Source of the DNA: Streptomyces sp. NRRL F-4489
Lineage (GTDB): Bacteria; Actinomycetota; Actinomycetes; Streptomycetales; Streptomycetaceae
NCBI RefSeq assembly: GCF_001509485.1
Contig: NZ_LLZI01000224.1
Coordinates: 16,362-80,361 of the forward strand
Reading direction: 5' to 3'
DNA length: 64,000 nt
Shown: positions 8,485-17,319 of the stretch, in pieces
Position numbering within the stretch: the first letter of the stretch is position 1
Layout of the letters: each line of letters begins with the position of its first letter
The notes under the pieces: model-generated
The model's input: the letters and a program-made list of their open reading frames with translations, nothing else
What the model was told of the DNA's origin: nothing
The model's database searches: none
Program-made: the position numbers and the translations under genes

Positions 8485-8571
8485 ATGGCGCACCAGACTT
8501 CCTGGCACCCGATTCAGCCATAACCCGCCGTGCGGGCATGGCCCAGGAGGCACCGCGCCACGTTTGAGGGC

Positions 8572-8988
8572 ATGAGGACTTCGGGGGCCAGGGCCAGTCG
8601 GTTCGGTGGCCTGGGGCAGTGGTGGGGCGTCCTGGCCGGCGGTCTGCTCATCGCCGCATGGATCAACAGAACCGCAGGACCTGCGGTGATCACCGGCCTC
8701 TCCGCCGTCGTCCTGCTCTGGTCCTTCTTTCAAGCACCGGTGACGTGCGGGGCTCCGGTCAGAGGGCGGGACGACGGCTGCCGCAACAACGCGACCGGCC
8801 TCCTCATGGGCTGCCACATCCGCCAACACCGTTGGCAGAAGCTCAAGATGCTGATCCTTCGGTGACGAGTACGCGCTTTCTGCTCCGGACTGTTCTCCGA
8901 TGGCAAGGCCACCCTCGTCACACTCGCGGCAGCAGGCAGCTTCCTCTCCGGACTCGTCGCACTGGTCCCCGGAGTGGCCGTTCACTGA
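8572..8988 (+). pseudogene. two- to three-helix membrane protein interrupted by an in-frame TGA
   Basis: ATG 8572 (GAGGGC just upstream) opens a protein with a hydrophobic N-terminal half (WWGVLAGGLLIAAWINR, PAVITGLSAVVLLWSFF), a cysteine-containing loop (CGAPVRGRDDGCRNNATG, then LLMGCHIRQHRWQKLKM) and a stop TGA at 8863. The same frame continues for 40 more codons to TGA 8986 and encodes another membrane helix (ATLVTLAAAGSFLSGLVALV). Reading on in the same frame into a plausible helix suggests that a longer ancestral protein was cut by a single nonsense change. It resembles hypothetical proteins seen in accessory parts of Streptomyces genomes. A shorter functional 97-residue product or stop-codon read-through (TGA followed by C) cannot be excluded. 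Confidence 0.6.
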
Positions 8989-9030
8989 CCGAAGCGGCAA
9001 GGGACCAGCTGCTACTGGGGCGGGCCGAGG

Positions 9031-9984
9031 TCACGCCGCGGCGGTGCGCAGGGCGGTGAGGGCGGAGGTGATTTCGTTGGTCCAGTAGGAGGTGACGGCG
9101 GCGCTGTCGGCCGTGATGGCGATCTGGGCGTTGGGGGCGGCCTTTCTGGGGACGCGGAACTCGCAGACCGTTTCGCCGCGGGTGAGCCGGCCGGTGGTTT
9201 CGAAGTCCAGGCGGGCGGGCCGGAACGTGTAGAACTCCGGGTGGGCGAGGTAGACGGCGGTGTTGGGGTCGTGCAAGGGCATGGGGACGTTCTTGTCCTT
9301 GTCGCGTATGCGCAGGTAGAAGTCGGTGTGGTGGGCCAGGGCCTCGGCGACGGGGCCGCCGGCGGCGCGCATCGCGTCCTCGAAGGACGCGTCGATCAGC
9401 GTCTGGTTGGTGAGGTTGAGGCCGAACATGCGCAGGGGAATGCCGCTGTCGCACAGCACCTGTCCCGCTTCGGGGTCGGCGTAGGCGTTGAACTCGGCGG
9501 CCGCCGTGTGGTTGCCACGCCCCACCCCGCCTCCCATGAAGACGAGTTCGCGGATCTTCGGGACGATGTCGGGGGCGGTGCGGACGGCGAGGGCGATGTT
9601 GGTCAGGGGGGCGGTGGCGACGATCGTCACCTGCCCGGGGTGGGCGCGCAGGCAGTCGATCAGGGCGGGAACCGCGTGCTGGGGTTCGGGGCGCCGGTCG
9701 GTGGCGGGCAGGCCCGTCCCACGGGCGCCCAGGCCGTCCTCGCCCAGCAGGCCCTCGATCGTGCAGGGTTCGGCCGCGAGGGGTTTGGTCGCGCCCGCGT
9801 GGACGGGCGCCTGGATGCGGAAGGCGTCGACGACGCGGAGGGTGTTGCGCAGGGTGTTGGCGAGGGTGGTGTTGCCGACGACAGCGCTGACGCCCAGGAG
9901 GCGGACGTCCGGCTGGTGGGCGAGCAGGACGAGGGTGATCATGTCGTCGTAGCCGGTGTCGCAGTCGTACCAGATGTCGGTCAT
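9031..9984 (-). CDS. inosine-uridine type ribonucleoside hydrolase
   Basis: 317 residues, IUNH family. It cleaves N-glycosidic bonds of nucleosides to ribose plus base. The calcium-binding signature DCDTGYDD stands at the N-terminus (residues 7-14), ATAPLTNIALA supplies a conserved Thr/Asn, FMGGG and AEFNAYADPEA follow, and MPLHDPNTAVYLAHPE provides the C-terminal Asp. ATG 9984 has AGGAG upstream. It is the last gene of a LacI-regulator, transporter, hydrolase series on the same strand, which suggests uptake and breakdown of nucleosides. Substrate preference (purine or pyrimidine) cannot be told. Confidence 0.93.
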   Translation of the reverse strand: MTDIWYDCDTGYDDMITLVLLAHQPDVRLLGVSAVVGNTTLANTLRNTLRVVDAFRIQAPVHAGATKPLAAEPCTIEGLLGEDGLGARGTGLPATDRRPEPQHAVPALIDCLRAHPGQVTIVATAPLTNIALAVRTAPDIVPKIRELVFMGGGVGRGNHTAAAEFNAYADPEAGQVLCDSGIPLRMFGLNLTNQTLIDASFEDAMRAAGGPVAEALAHHTDFYLRIRDKDKNVPMPLHDPNTAVYLAHPEFYTFRPARLDFETTGRLTRGETVCEFRVPRKAAPNAQIAITADSAAVTSYWTNEITSALTALRTAAA

Positions 9985-10096
9985 GGGGTGAGCTCCTGGT
10001 CGGTGTCGGGTCGGATACGGGGGGCGTGGGGGCCGAACGGCCGATGGGGGCGAGGGCCCGTGGGTCAGCCGAGCCCTTGGGGCAGTGGGCCCGTGG

Positions 10097-11482
10097 TCAG
10101 TGGGGGATGAGGAGCCAGGTGAGGGTCAGGCTGACGAGGATTCCGGCGCCCATGGGGACCGCGGTCCGCTTGACCAGCTCGGTCGGCGCCACCTTCAGCA
10201 CGGACGCGACGATGATCACGACCGCGGAGATGGGGGACATGGCGCGCGTGAGGTTGCCCATGAACTGCATGGGCAGCGCCAGCAGGGCGCCGTTGAGGTG
10301 CGCCTGCCGGCTCACCTCGCCCAGCGCGCCGCTGACGGCGTAGAAGACGGACATACCGCTGCCGGTGATCAGCGTCATCAGCAGTTCCGCGCCGGCGAAG
10401 CAGATCATCAGGATGAACCCGGCCCCGTGGGCGTTCTTGACCGCGTCGATCAGCTGGGCGAGCACGCCCATCCGCGTGATGCCCTCCACCAGCAGGGCGG
10501 CGCCGATCAGAAGGGCGACGGTGGTCTTCAGCCCGGCGGCCATGCCCTCGTAGAACTGGCGGGCGTCCTCGAAGGACGCGGCGACCTGCCGCCTGCGCAG
10601 CAGTTCGACGGCGAGCGTGATCAGCAGGCAGGCCAGGGTGATCGGCACCAGGCCGGTGTCGAGCCCCGCGCCGACCTTCAGCGCCACCACCATCAGCAGG
10701 GGCAGCAGGGGGAAGACGGCGTACCACGAGGGCGGCAGGTCGGTGCGGATGTCGAGCCGCTCGTCCTCCAGCGTGTCCGCGGTGGGCGCGGGACCGGCGC
10801 CGGCCGCCCGGGCCCTGGCGTCCATGTACTTCTGCCAGAAGTAGTGGACGACCGCGATGACCAGCAGCGTCGGTACAGACACCTTGGCGTGCATGCCGTA
10901 CGTGTAGTCCAGCAGGCCCACGCCCAGGGACTTGGCCGCCACGATGTTGTCGGCGCCCAGCGGGGTGGGGACGATGGTGGCGGTGGTGGCGATGACGGCG
11001 CCGGCGGTGAGGCGGGAGAGCCCCACGCCCACCAGGGTCGGGTAGAGGGTGGCCATGAGCAGGATGCCCAGGCTGGAGGCGCTGGGCACGACGAGCGAGA
11101 GCACATTGCCGAGCAGGAAGGTGAGCGGCACCAGGAGGTAGGTGGCCCTGATCTTCCGCAGCGGGCGCGTCAGGACGTGCACGGCCACGTCATTGGCGCC
11201 GATGCGCGTCATGTAGGTGGAGAAGCCGAACAGCACCATGATGGTGAGCCCGACCTCCGCGAGGCGGTTGCTGATCACCGCGCCGACGAACGCGAAGACG
11301 TCGAAGAAGGCGTTGCCCGTGGAGTCGAACTCCAGCTTGCCGTCGGGTCCGTGGCCGAGCAGGGCGGCCACCAGCAGCAGGACCGTGCCGAGGGTGAAGA
11401 GCACGATCGTCGGGTTCAGCTTCTTCCCGATCATGTAGGCCGCTGCCGCCACCACGACCAGCACTATGGCGATTTCGAGCAT
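10097..11482 (-). CDS. DcuC-like (ion transporter superfamily) membrane transporter, probable nucleoside or sugar importer
   Basis: 461 residues with about 12 hydrophobic segments, starting MLEIAIVLVVVAAAAYMIGKK after GAGGAAGG. Family-like features are VPSASSLGILLMATLYPTLV, the ATIVPTPLGADNIVAA loop and ELLMTLITGSGMSVFYAVSG, which match the DcuC/YfcC branch of anion transporters. DcuC itself carries C4-dicarboxylates, but here the gene lies between a LacI-type regulator (overlap of 19 bp) and a nucleoside hydrolase, so a nucleoside, or a compound related to ribose, is the more likely substrate. That is inference from context only. Confidence 0.8.
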   Translation of the reverse strand: MLEIAIVLVVVAAAAYMIGKKLNPTIVLFTLGTVLLLVAALLGHGPDGKLEFDSTGNAFFDVFAFVGAVISNRLAEVGLTIMVLFGFSTYMTRIGANDVAVHVLTRPLRKIRATYLLVPLTFLLGNVLSLVVPSASSLGILLMATLYPTLVGVGLSRLTAGAVIATTATIVPTPLGADNIVAAKSLGVGLLDYTYGMHAKVSVPTLLVIAVVHYFWQKYMDARARAAGAGPAPTADTLEDERLDIRTDLPPSWYAVFPLLPLLMVVALKVGAGLDTGLVPITLACLLITLAVELLRRRQVAASFEDARQFYEGMAAGLKTTVALLIGAALLVEGITRMGVLAQLIDAVKNAHGAGFILMICFAGAELLMTLITGSGMSVFYAVSGALGEVSRQAHLNGALLALPMQFMGNLTRAMSPISAVVIIVASVLKVAPTELVKRTAVPMGAGILVSLTLTWLLIPH

Positions 11483-12573
11483 CGTCCTTCCTCGGGGAGT
11501 CCAGGTGCGGCGGGCCCGGGTGGCGCGCAGCCGCAGGAGCGGCGCAGCGTGAGGCTGCTGGGGACAGTGACGCGGCGGGCCACCTCGCGGCCCCGTAAGA
11601 CGTCCCGGATCAGGTCCAGGGCGCGCCCGGCGAGGGCGGGCACCGGCTGGACGACGGTGGAGAGCGCCGGCCTGGTGAAGCGGGTCTCCTCCGTACCGTC
11701 GAACGTGATGACGGCCAGGTCGTCCGGGACCCGCACCCCCGCCTCCTGCACGGCGGCGAGGAACCCGGCGGCCTGCTGGCCGCTGCTGACGAACACCGCG
11801 CGGGGCAGCGGCCGTTGGGTCCGGCGGCGGCCGTCCAGCAGCGCGCGGGCCGCCGCGTGGCCGCCGCGCCGGGTGAAGTCGGCGGTGACCGCCGGTCCGG
11901 GCGCGAGCCCGGCGGACGCCACCGCGGAACGCCACCCCAGCACCCGGTCCTGGGCGACCGGCAGATCGACGGGACCGGCGACGCAGCCGATCCGGCGGTA
12001 GCCGTGCGCGGCGATCAGGTGCGCGGTGGCCGCCCGCGCACCGGCCCGGTGGTCGACGGTGACCAGCCCCATCCGCGGGTCGCCGGGGTCCCGGTCCACG
12101 GCGACGACGGGGACGCCGGCGTCGATCAGGGTGCCGAGCCGGTCGGGGTGGTCGGCCCCGACGGTGATGACCGCCTCGACCCGGCGGGCGAGGAAGGTCT
12201 CGGCCAGGCTGCTCTCGCTGACGCGTCCGCGCGCCGCGGAACCGAGCACCACGGTCCGGCCCCGGGCCTGGGCGCAGGTGGCGACGGCGTCGGCCAGCGC
12301 CGCGAAGAACGGGTTCTCCAGGGTGGGCACCAGCATCCCGTAGCTGTCCGACCGCTGGGAACGCAGCGCGCGGGCAAGGGAGTTGGGGCGGTAATCCAGT
12401 CTCCGTACCGCCGCCAGGACCCGCTCCCGGGTGCCCGGGGCGACCGGCCGCGGCCCGTTGTTGAGGACGTAGGAGACCACCGCGGTGGAGACGCCGGCCA
12501 GCCGGGCGACGTCGTCGCGGGTGGCGCGGGCCGGCCGCGCGGGGTGCGGCGGCCCCTCGGCGGACGCGGTCAC
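11464..12573 (-). CDS. LacI-family transcriptional regulator
   Basis: About 369 residues. The N-terminal helix-turn-helix and hinge are ATRDDVARLAGVSTAVVSYV, LNNGPRPVAPGTRERVL and YRPNSLARALRSQRS, followed by a periplasmic-binding-protein-like sensor domain. The C-terminal RRSCGC and a GPAAPGLPEEG tail are slightly extended. I chose the GTG at 12573 because AGGG lies 6 nt upstream; a GTG at 12606 would add 11 residues but has the purine run directly on it. It heads the transporter/nucleoside hydrolase operon and presumably represses it until a nucleoside or ribose-like ligand binds. Confidence 0.92.
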   Translation of the reverse strand: MTASAEGPPHPARPARATRDDVARLAGVSTAVVSYVLNNGPRPVAPGTRERVLAAVRRLDYRPNSLARALRSQRSDSYGMLVPTLENPFFAALADAVATCAQARGRTVVLGSAARGRVSESSLAETFLARRVEAVITVGADHPDRLGTLIDAGVPVVAVDRDPGDPRMGLVTVDHRAGARAATAHLIAAHGYRRIGCVAGPVDLPVAQDRVLGWRSAVASAGLAPGPAVTADFTRRGGHAAARALLDGRRRTQRPLPRAVFVSSGQQAAGFLAAVQEAGVRVPDDLAVITFDGTEETRFTRPALSTVVQPVPALAGRALDLIRDVLRGREVARRVTVPSSLTLRRSCGCAPPGPAAPGLPEEGRCSKSP

Positions 12574-12712
12574 CGGACGCCCTGCCGGCCCGGCGCCCCG
12601 GGGCACCCCTCGCCGTCATGCCCGGTGACCCGAACACCGTTACTGCGGGCGGTCCCTGACGGGGCGGGACCTTGGACGCGCGACGCCATCGTCACACCAC
12701 TTCCCAGTGCGC

Positions 12713-12735
12713 ACACGAGCGTCTACTCGTGTAGA
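12713..12735. promoter_or_regulatory. overlapping palindromes, candidate operator upstream of the LacI operon
   Basis: Two perfect inverted repeats overlap: ACACGAG-N6-CTCGTGT (12713-12732) and TCTAC-N4-GTAGA (12722-12735). They lie about 140-160 bp upstream of the LacI-type gene. The region 12607-12870 otherwise holds no gene. The size fits a LacI dimer site, but the adjacent DUF2786 gene is co-oriented and ends at 12871, so the site could also sit in its 3' region. Confidence 0.5.
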
Positions 12736-12870
12736 GAGGATGTCGCGTCCATGCTGCGTGCCCCGCCGCTTCCGGCTGAAGTGGCCAAGGTCCTTACTTC
12801 CCGGGGCCATTGCCCCCGACCGGGCCGGACGGCGGCCCCCGCAGCTCACGGAGGCAGGGGCGCGGAGCGG

Positions 12871-14217
12871 TCAGTCCTGCGGCGGCGGTGTGGGGTGGCC
12901 CAGGCGGGCGCGGTCGGCGGCGGCGGTGCCCTGGTGCCAGCCGGCGGCGTCGCGGACGCCGCGGAGGCGGACCGGCGCGGTGTCCGGGAAGAGGGCGCCC
13001 GCGGTCTCCTCGACGGCGAGTTCCCGGGCGGCGAGCACCGGCAGGAGCCGGTCGGCGGTGGCGGGCGTCCGGTCGGCGGCCTCGGTGGTGGCGGCGGCGG
13101 TGGCCGCGGCGAGCCGGGTGCGGATGCGGTCCGCGTACGCCACGAGGAACGTCTGGCGGAAGTCGCGGGTACGGCGGGAGCGGCCGCGGGCGTGGTGGTC
13201 GTCGGCCGCGCGGTTCATCGCGGTGGTGGCCTGGAGGAGCAGCGAGGTGTAGAGCAGTTCGGCCGCCTCCAGGTCGGGCGGGAAGCCGATGACGGTGGAG
13301 AAGCCCAGGTCGGAGGCCCAGACGGCCTGGCAGCGGTTGGCGGAGGCGACGGCGTCCAGGAGGAGGGCACGGGCTTGCTCGTAGGGGCCCTCGATGCCGA
13401 CGCGGATCGCCGCGGGGCCGTCGGCGGGCCGGCCCGGGTCCCCGGCGTGGGCGAGCAGGGCCTCGTCGATGCTGTGCCGGGCGATCAGTTCCTGGGCCTT
13501 GGCGGACAGCGCCTCGGCCTCCACGGGGTACGGGGTCGCCTCGGCCTTGGCGAGCAGGCCGCGGATCCGGCCGAGCGCGCGGGAGGCGGCCATACCGCCG
13601 GCGGGGGCAGCCGTACCGGTGGGGGACGGAGGTGGCAGCGGCGTGATCCGGGGCAGCCGGGCGAGCAGGCGCAGGGTGGTCAGGACGTCGCAGGCGGTTT
13701 CGAAGCGGGTGGCGCGGCGGCGGGCGGCCAGCGCGTCCAGGTAGCCGGCGTCGGTGTCCCACCAGACGCGGGCGTCGAGGCGGGTGAGCTGGGCCTGCCA
13801 GCGGGCGTCCCGGGCGGGGCCGCCGGCGGGCCGGGGCCGGGCCTCCTCGGCGGCGATGGCGTCGAGGACCACGGCCGCCGGCGCGGTGTCCTGGGCCTCG
13901 CGCCGGACGATCCGTTCGAGGTCGGCGGGGTGCCAGCCGCCCGCCCAGCAGCGGCGTACGGCGTCCGCGGCGGCCGCGATCACGGCGGTGCTCATGGCCG
14001 GCCAGCCGGGGGGCGCAGCGGTCAGCTGAGAGGCGCCCGCTTCGATGGCGTCCTCGGCGGCCGTCCCGTCCGCCGCGTAGCGGACCCGGCCGAGGATGTC
14101 GCCCAGGACGGCCGTGGCGGACCTGGTGGCGGCGGGGTCGGGGGCGGGCTGCCCGGTGCCGCGAGGTTTCCGGGTGCCGCGCCCCGTGCGGCGGTTGTTC
14201 GTGCGGTCGTCGCTCAC
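12871..14217 (-). CDS. DUF2786-domain protein
   Basis: 448 residues from a GTG start. A DUF2786-type segment (ALGRIRGLLAKAEATPYPVE, then AEALSAKAQELIARHSIDEA) lies near the middle. It is followed by a region with FPPDLEAAELLYTSLLLQA and DFRQTFLVAYADRIRTRL, which matches the usual longer Streptomyces members. No catalytic motif is evident; members are of unknown function. The N-terminal 30 residues are basic and disordered. It has no obvious operon partner. The family call is good; no role can be given. Confidence 0.85.
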   Translation of the reverse strand: MSDDRTNNRRTGRGTRKPRGTGQPAPDPAATRSATAVLGDILGRVRYAADGTAAEDAIEAGASQLTAAPPGWPAMSTAVIAAAADAVRRCWAGGWHPADLERIVRREAQDTAPAAVVLDAIAAEEARPRPAGGPARDARWQAQLTRLDARVWWDTDAGYLDALAARRRATRFETACDVLTTLRLLARLPRITPLPPPSPTGTAAPAGGMAASRALGRIRGLLAKAEATPYPVEAEALSAKAQELIARHSIDEALLAHAGDPGRPADGPAAIRVGIEGPYEQARALLLDAVASANRCQAVWASDLGFSTVIGFPPDLEAAELLYTSLLLQATTAMNRAADDHHARGRSRRTRDFRQTFLVAYADRIRTRLAAATAAATTEAADRTPATADRLLPVLAARELAVEETAGALFPDTAPVRLRGVRDAAGWHQGTAAADRARLGHPTPPPQD

Positions 14218-14421
14218 CTGGCCACTGTACGGAGGGGCGGGTGGGCCTGCGCATACGGACCAAGCGGAAGCGGAAGCGGAACGGCCCGGCCCCCGCGCCG
14301 AAGCGTCGGGACCGGGCCGTGACGAGCGCCGTGCCGGGCCGTGGCCGGCCGGCGTCAGCCGCTTCGAGACAGCAGCCGCTTGAAACGTCAGCCGCTGGGA
14401 GGCGTCAGCCGCCCGCAGGCA

Positions 14422-15717
14422 TCAGACCGCGCTGCCCGCCACCCACTGCGACCAGGACATGTTCCAGCCGTTGAGGCCGTTGTCCGGCTTGATGGTCTTG
14501 TCCGGGGAGTTGATCACCTTCACCACGTCGCCGAGCTGCGAGTGGTTGTAGAACCACGCGCCGTCGGTGGACGGGTCGCCCGCGCCCTTGACGTCCTTCA
14601 GGCCGATGCAGCCGTGGCTGGTGTTGGCCTTGCCGAAGATGCCCTTGCCCCAGTAGTTGCCGTGGATGAAGGTGCCGGAGTTCGACAGCCGCATGGCGTG
14701 CGGGACGTCGGGGATGTCGTACTCGCCCTTGCCGTCGGTCTTGTTGGTGAAGCCGACGGTGGAACCGTCCATCCGGGTCTGCTGGAACTTCTCGGAGATG
14801 ACCATCTGACCGTTGTAGGTCGGGTGGTCGGCGCTGCCCGAGGAGATCGGGATGGTGCGGAGCGTCTTCCCGTCCCGGACCACGGTCATCATGTGGGTCT
14901 TGGTGTCAACAGTGCTGACCTGCGAGTGACCGACGTGGAAGTGGACGGTCTTGTTCTGGATGCCCTTGACACCCGGCGACGCCTCGACGCCGTCCAGCGC
15001 GAGCTTCAGCGTGACGTCGGAGTTCGGCTTCCAGTAGTCCTTGGGCCGGAAGTCCAGCCGCTTGTCGCCGAACCAGTGGCCGACGACCTGCTGGTTGCTG
15101 CTGGACGCGACCGAGATCGCTGACTGCACGGCCTTACGGTTCTTGACCGGCTTGTCGAAGTTGATCGACACCGGCATACCGACGCCGACCGTCGAGCCGT
15201 CCTCGGGAGTGAAGTTCCCGATGAAGCTGTTGGCCGGGGAGACGGTGGTGAAGGTGGAGTTCTCCACCGCCGTACGGCCCTGGGCGTCCTTCGCGTGCGC
15301 GGTGATCTTGTAGGTGGTGGCGCGGGAGAGCGCCTGGTCCGGCTTCCAGGAGGTGCCGTCCGCCGACAGCGTGCCCGGGACGGTCTTGCGCTGCGTCTGC
15401 TGCGACTGGTGCGCGGTGACCGTGGTCAGGGTGACGTCGGTGAGCTTGCCGCCACTGGCGGTCACCTTCGCGCTGTTGAGACCGGCGTCGGTGGAACCGT
15501 CCTGCGGGGCGATGGTGATCTTGGCCTGCGAGGCGTCCTGGGCGGCCGCCTCGTCCACCTGCTGGGTGCTGTCGTGCTGTCCGTTCTCGTGGCGTCCTGC
15601 GTTGGCACCGCCGCCGTGGCCGGTGGCGCTGCTGGCGCCGCACGCGGCGACCGTGAGTACCCCGCCGAGCAGCGCGGCACTGGCTATGAGGCCCTTGCGG
15701 CGCTTGCGGTCCGTCAT
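14422..15717 (-). CDS. L,D-transpeptidase lipoprotein (YkuD domain) with Ig-like domains
   Basis: 431 residues. ATG 15717 has GGAGAAG six bases upstream, which favours it over ATG 15732. The signal peptide ends in a lipobox (VLTVAACGAS), so the protein is anchored outside the membrane. Two Ig-like domains (KITIAPQDGSTDAGLN..., NFTPEDGSTVGVGMPVSINF...) precede the YkuD catalytic domain with HG at FIHGNYW and the catalytic motif SHGCIGLKD (Cys nucleophile). The enzyme makes 3-3 cross-links in peptidoglycan, a major link type in Streptomyces. It stands alone; a 500-bp region lies upstream. Confidence 0.95.
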   Translation of the reverse strand: MTDRKRRKGLIASAALLGGVLTVAACGASSATGHGGGANAGRHENGQHDSTQQVDEAAAQDASQAKITIAPQDGSTDAGLNSAKVTASGGKLTDVTLTTVTAHQSQQTQRKTVPGTLSADGTSWKPDQALSRATTYKITAHAKDAQGRTAVENSTFTTVSPANSFIGNFTPEDGSTVGVGMPVSINFDKPVKNRKAVQSAISVASSSNQQVVGHWFGDKRLDFRPKDYWKPNSDVTLKLALDGVEASPGVKGIQNKTVHFHVGHSQVSTVDTKTHMMTVVRDGKTLRTIPISSGSADHPTYNGQMVISEKFQQTRMDGSTVGFTNKTDGKGEYDIPDVPHAMRLSNSGTFIHGNYWGKGIFGKANTSHGCIGLKDVKGAGDPSTDGAWFYNHSQLGDVVKVINSPDKTIKPDNGLNGWNMSWSQWVAGSAV

Positions 15718-16222
15718 CACACGCTTCTCCATTGTTACCGATTGCGAAAAATCCCCGAGCGAGCCGCCAACTGACCGCAGACATATCTGGACGCAGGCAT
15801 TCCGGCCGACTCCCATGGAACGCCTTATCCGTTTCGTCTGCTCCATTCCTGGCGGAAATGTGGGGAAGGACACGCAAGAACACGTAAGCGCGGCAAAACG
15901 GCCATGGGGGGATGAATGATATGGGTCACGTAGAGGTCTGCGGGGTGGCGCATGGGGTGCGTCCCGTCCGTTGCGGCACGGTGCGTGCCGACAGCCAGAC
16001 CACGGCCCGGCTGTTCAACGAGTACCGGGCGGAGAGGGCATCGGCCGCGCGTGGCTTTCCTTCCGGGCGGGTTCCCCGGAACCGGCCGGATATGTCGCGC
16101 CGCGGGGATTCGTCCGTCCACGCGGGATACGGCCCCCGTAGGGCGCGGCGTCGTGCCGTGTTCCACCGGGGGCCGGGGGTCGGGGCCCGTTGCGCCGCGG
16201 GGCGTGGCGGACCGGTCGGGCC
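15718..16222. other. 505-bp intergenic region without a convincing gene
   Basis: It contains the upstream region of the L,D-transpeptidase gene, with an A-rich stretch at 15738-15752, and a perfect hairpin CGGCACG-GTG-CGTGCCG at 15974-15990. Frames open here show no family resemblance and no consistent codon bias. The 3' half lies downstream of the small acidic protein gene. Confidence 0.5.
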
Positions 16223-16561
16223 TCAGTCCTCGCCCTCCGCGTCCTCCGCGAGGTCCCATTCCGCCGCGTCCCACTCGGCGTCCGGGTCGTAGTCGGTCAT
16301 CTCCTCGCTGCTCCAGGACGCCTGGGCGAGTTCGGTGCCGGGCACCCCGGTGACCAGGTCGAACGGGTCGATGAGGTGGGCCAGCGCCTCCGCCGGGTCG
16401 TCTCTGACCGTTTCCAGCGATTGCCTGCGTTCGTCCTCGGGGACCGCGGCCTCGCCCTTGATGTGGTCGACGGCGGCGCCGGTGAGGCGATCGGCGTCGG
16501 TGACCTCCATGACGAGTTCGACGTGAAGCCGTACAAAGCGTGATGTCTCACCATTGCTCAT
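16223..16561 (-). CDS. small acidic hypothetical protein
   Basis: 112 residues starting MSNGETSRFVRLHVELVMEV. The N-terminal half looks folded (beta-strand-like VRLHVELVMEV, helical VDHIKGEAAV). The C-terminal third is strongly acidic (DYDPDAEWDAAEWDLAEDAEGED, quoted as DYDPDAEWD and AEDAEGED). I recognise it only as a conserved Streptomyces small protein without a known role. It is divergent from the surface protein gene at 16670, with about 110 bp between. Confidence 0.75.
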   Translation of the reverse strand: MSNGETSRFVRLHVELVMEVTDADRLTGAAVDHIKGEAAVPEDERRQSLETVRDDPAEALAHLIDPFDLVTGVPGTELAQASWSSEEMTDYDPDAEWDAAEWDLAEDAEGED

Positions 16562-16669
16562 GGACGGAGGGTAAGCACGTCCGGGTCCCGACTACCGCGC
16601 GACCCGCGGCGGTCACTAACATCTGCGGGCAACGGCCAATTCGCCGAACCCACAAGGGGGATCGCTTTC

Positions 16670-17083
16670 GTGACCGCACGTCGACCACTACTGACCGCCG
16701 CTGCCGCGGGATCGGTGCTGTTCGCCCTGTGGTTCGTACCCTCCGCCAATGCCCTGGTGGGAGATGACGGAGCGACACATTCCGCGCTGCGGGCGGATTC
16801 CGCTTCCGCCGGCCAGGGCCGGGCGAATGTCTCGGACGCTTCCGGCGCGGGGAAGCATTCCGGCAGCCGGTCCGGGGACACCGAAGCGGGCAATACCGGC
16901 AGCGGTTCCACGACCACCCGGCCGGGCGGCGGGCCCGCCGCGGACGGCGGGGCGCACCACTACCTCGCGGACACCGGCAGCCCCGACACCACGCCCTACG
17001 TGGTCGGCGGCGCGGGTTTCCTCGTACTCGGTGCCGCGCTGGTCAGTTACTCGGTACACCGCACCCGCGACGAGACGGTCTGA
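16670..17083 (+). CDS. small Ser/Gly-rich surface protein with LADTG sortase-type signal
   Basis: 137 residues from a GTG start. A signal peptide (LLTAAAAGSVLFALWFVPSANA) is followed by about 65 Ser/Gly/Thr-rich residues (low-complexity stalk). The C-terminus carries LADTG (about residue 101), a hydrophobic helix (YVVGGAGFLVLGAALVSYSV) and a positively charged tail HRTRDE. That order matches a cell-wall sorting signal, and LAxTG is the form recognised by Streptomyces class E sortases. No sortase gene is adjacent; the one at 46382 is far away. Its role on the cell surface is unknown. Confidence 0.8.
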   Translation: MTARRPLLTAAAAGSVLFALWFVPSANALVGDDGATHSALRADSASAGQGRANVSDASGAGKHSGSRSGDTEAGNTGSGSTTTRPGGGPAADGGAHHYLADTGSPDTTPYVVGGAGFLVLGAALVSYSVHRTRDETV

Positions 17084-17246
17084 GCGGGAGCACCGCGTCA
17101 CCCCGGGCGGCACCCCCGCCACCGCGCCGCGTCACGCCACAGCACAGGGCGCGTCACAACCGGTGTCGATCCCGGTCATGACGCGCCCCGGCGCGTACCG
17201 CAGCCCGCTCCCCCGCGCCGGTCAAGCGCGTCAGTCAAGCGGAGTA

Positions 17247-17311
17247 ACGGCATAGGACAGCCACGTGACGGCACAGGACAGTCACATGACGCCGAGCAGC
17301 ACAGTCATATG
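17247..17311. repeat. three imperfect 21-23-bp tandem repeats with GTCAYRTGAC-like cores
   Basis: Units begin at 17247, 17268 and 17289. Each ends in a palindromic hexamer context: GCCACGTGAC, GTCACATGAC and the perfect palindrome GTCATATGAC. They lie in the convergent gap between the surface protein gene and hutH. The spacing is about two helical turns, which would suit cooperative protein binding. Confidence 0.7.
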
Positions 17312-17319
17312 ACCCAGCG

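Noticed and set aside
8455..8505. tRNA-like fragment (GCAGG-TTTTCGAACCAT-CCTG ... CACCA) as an attachment site
   Set aside because: The putative T loop is 12 nt rather than 7, and no anticodon or D arm can be found upstream. It is better described as an imperfect hairpin.
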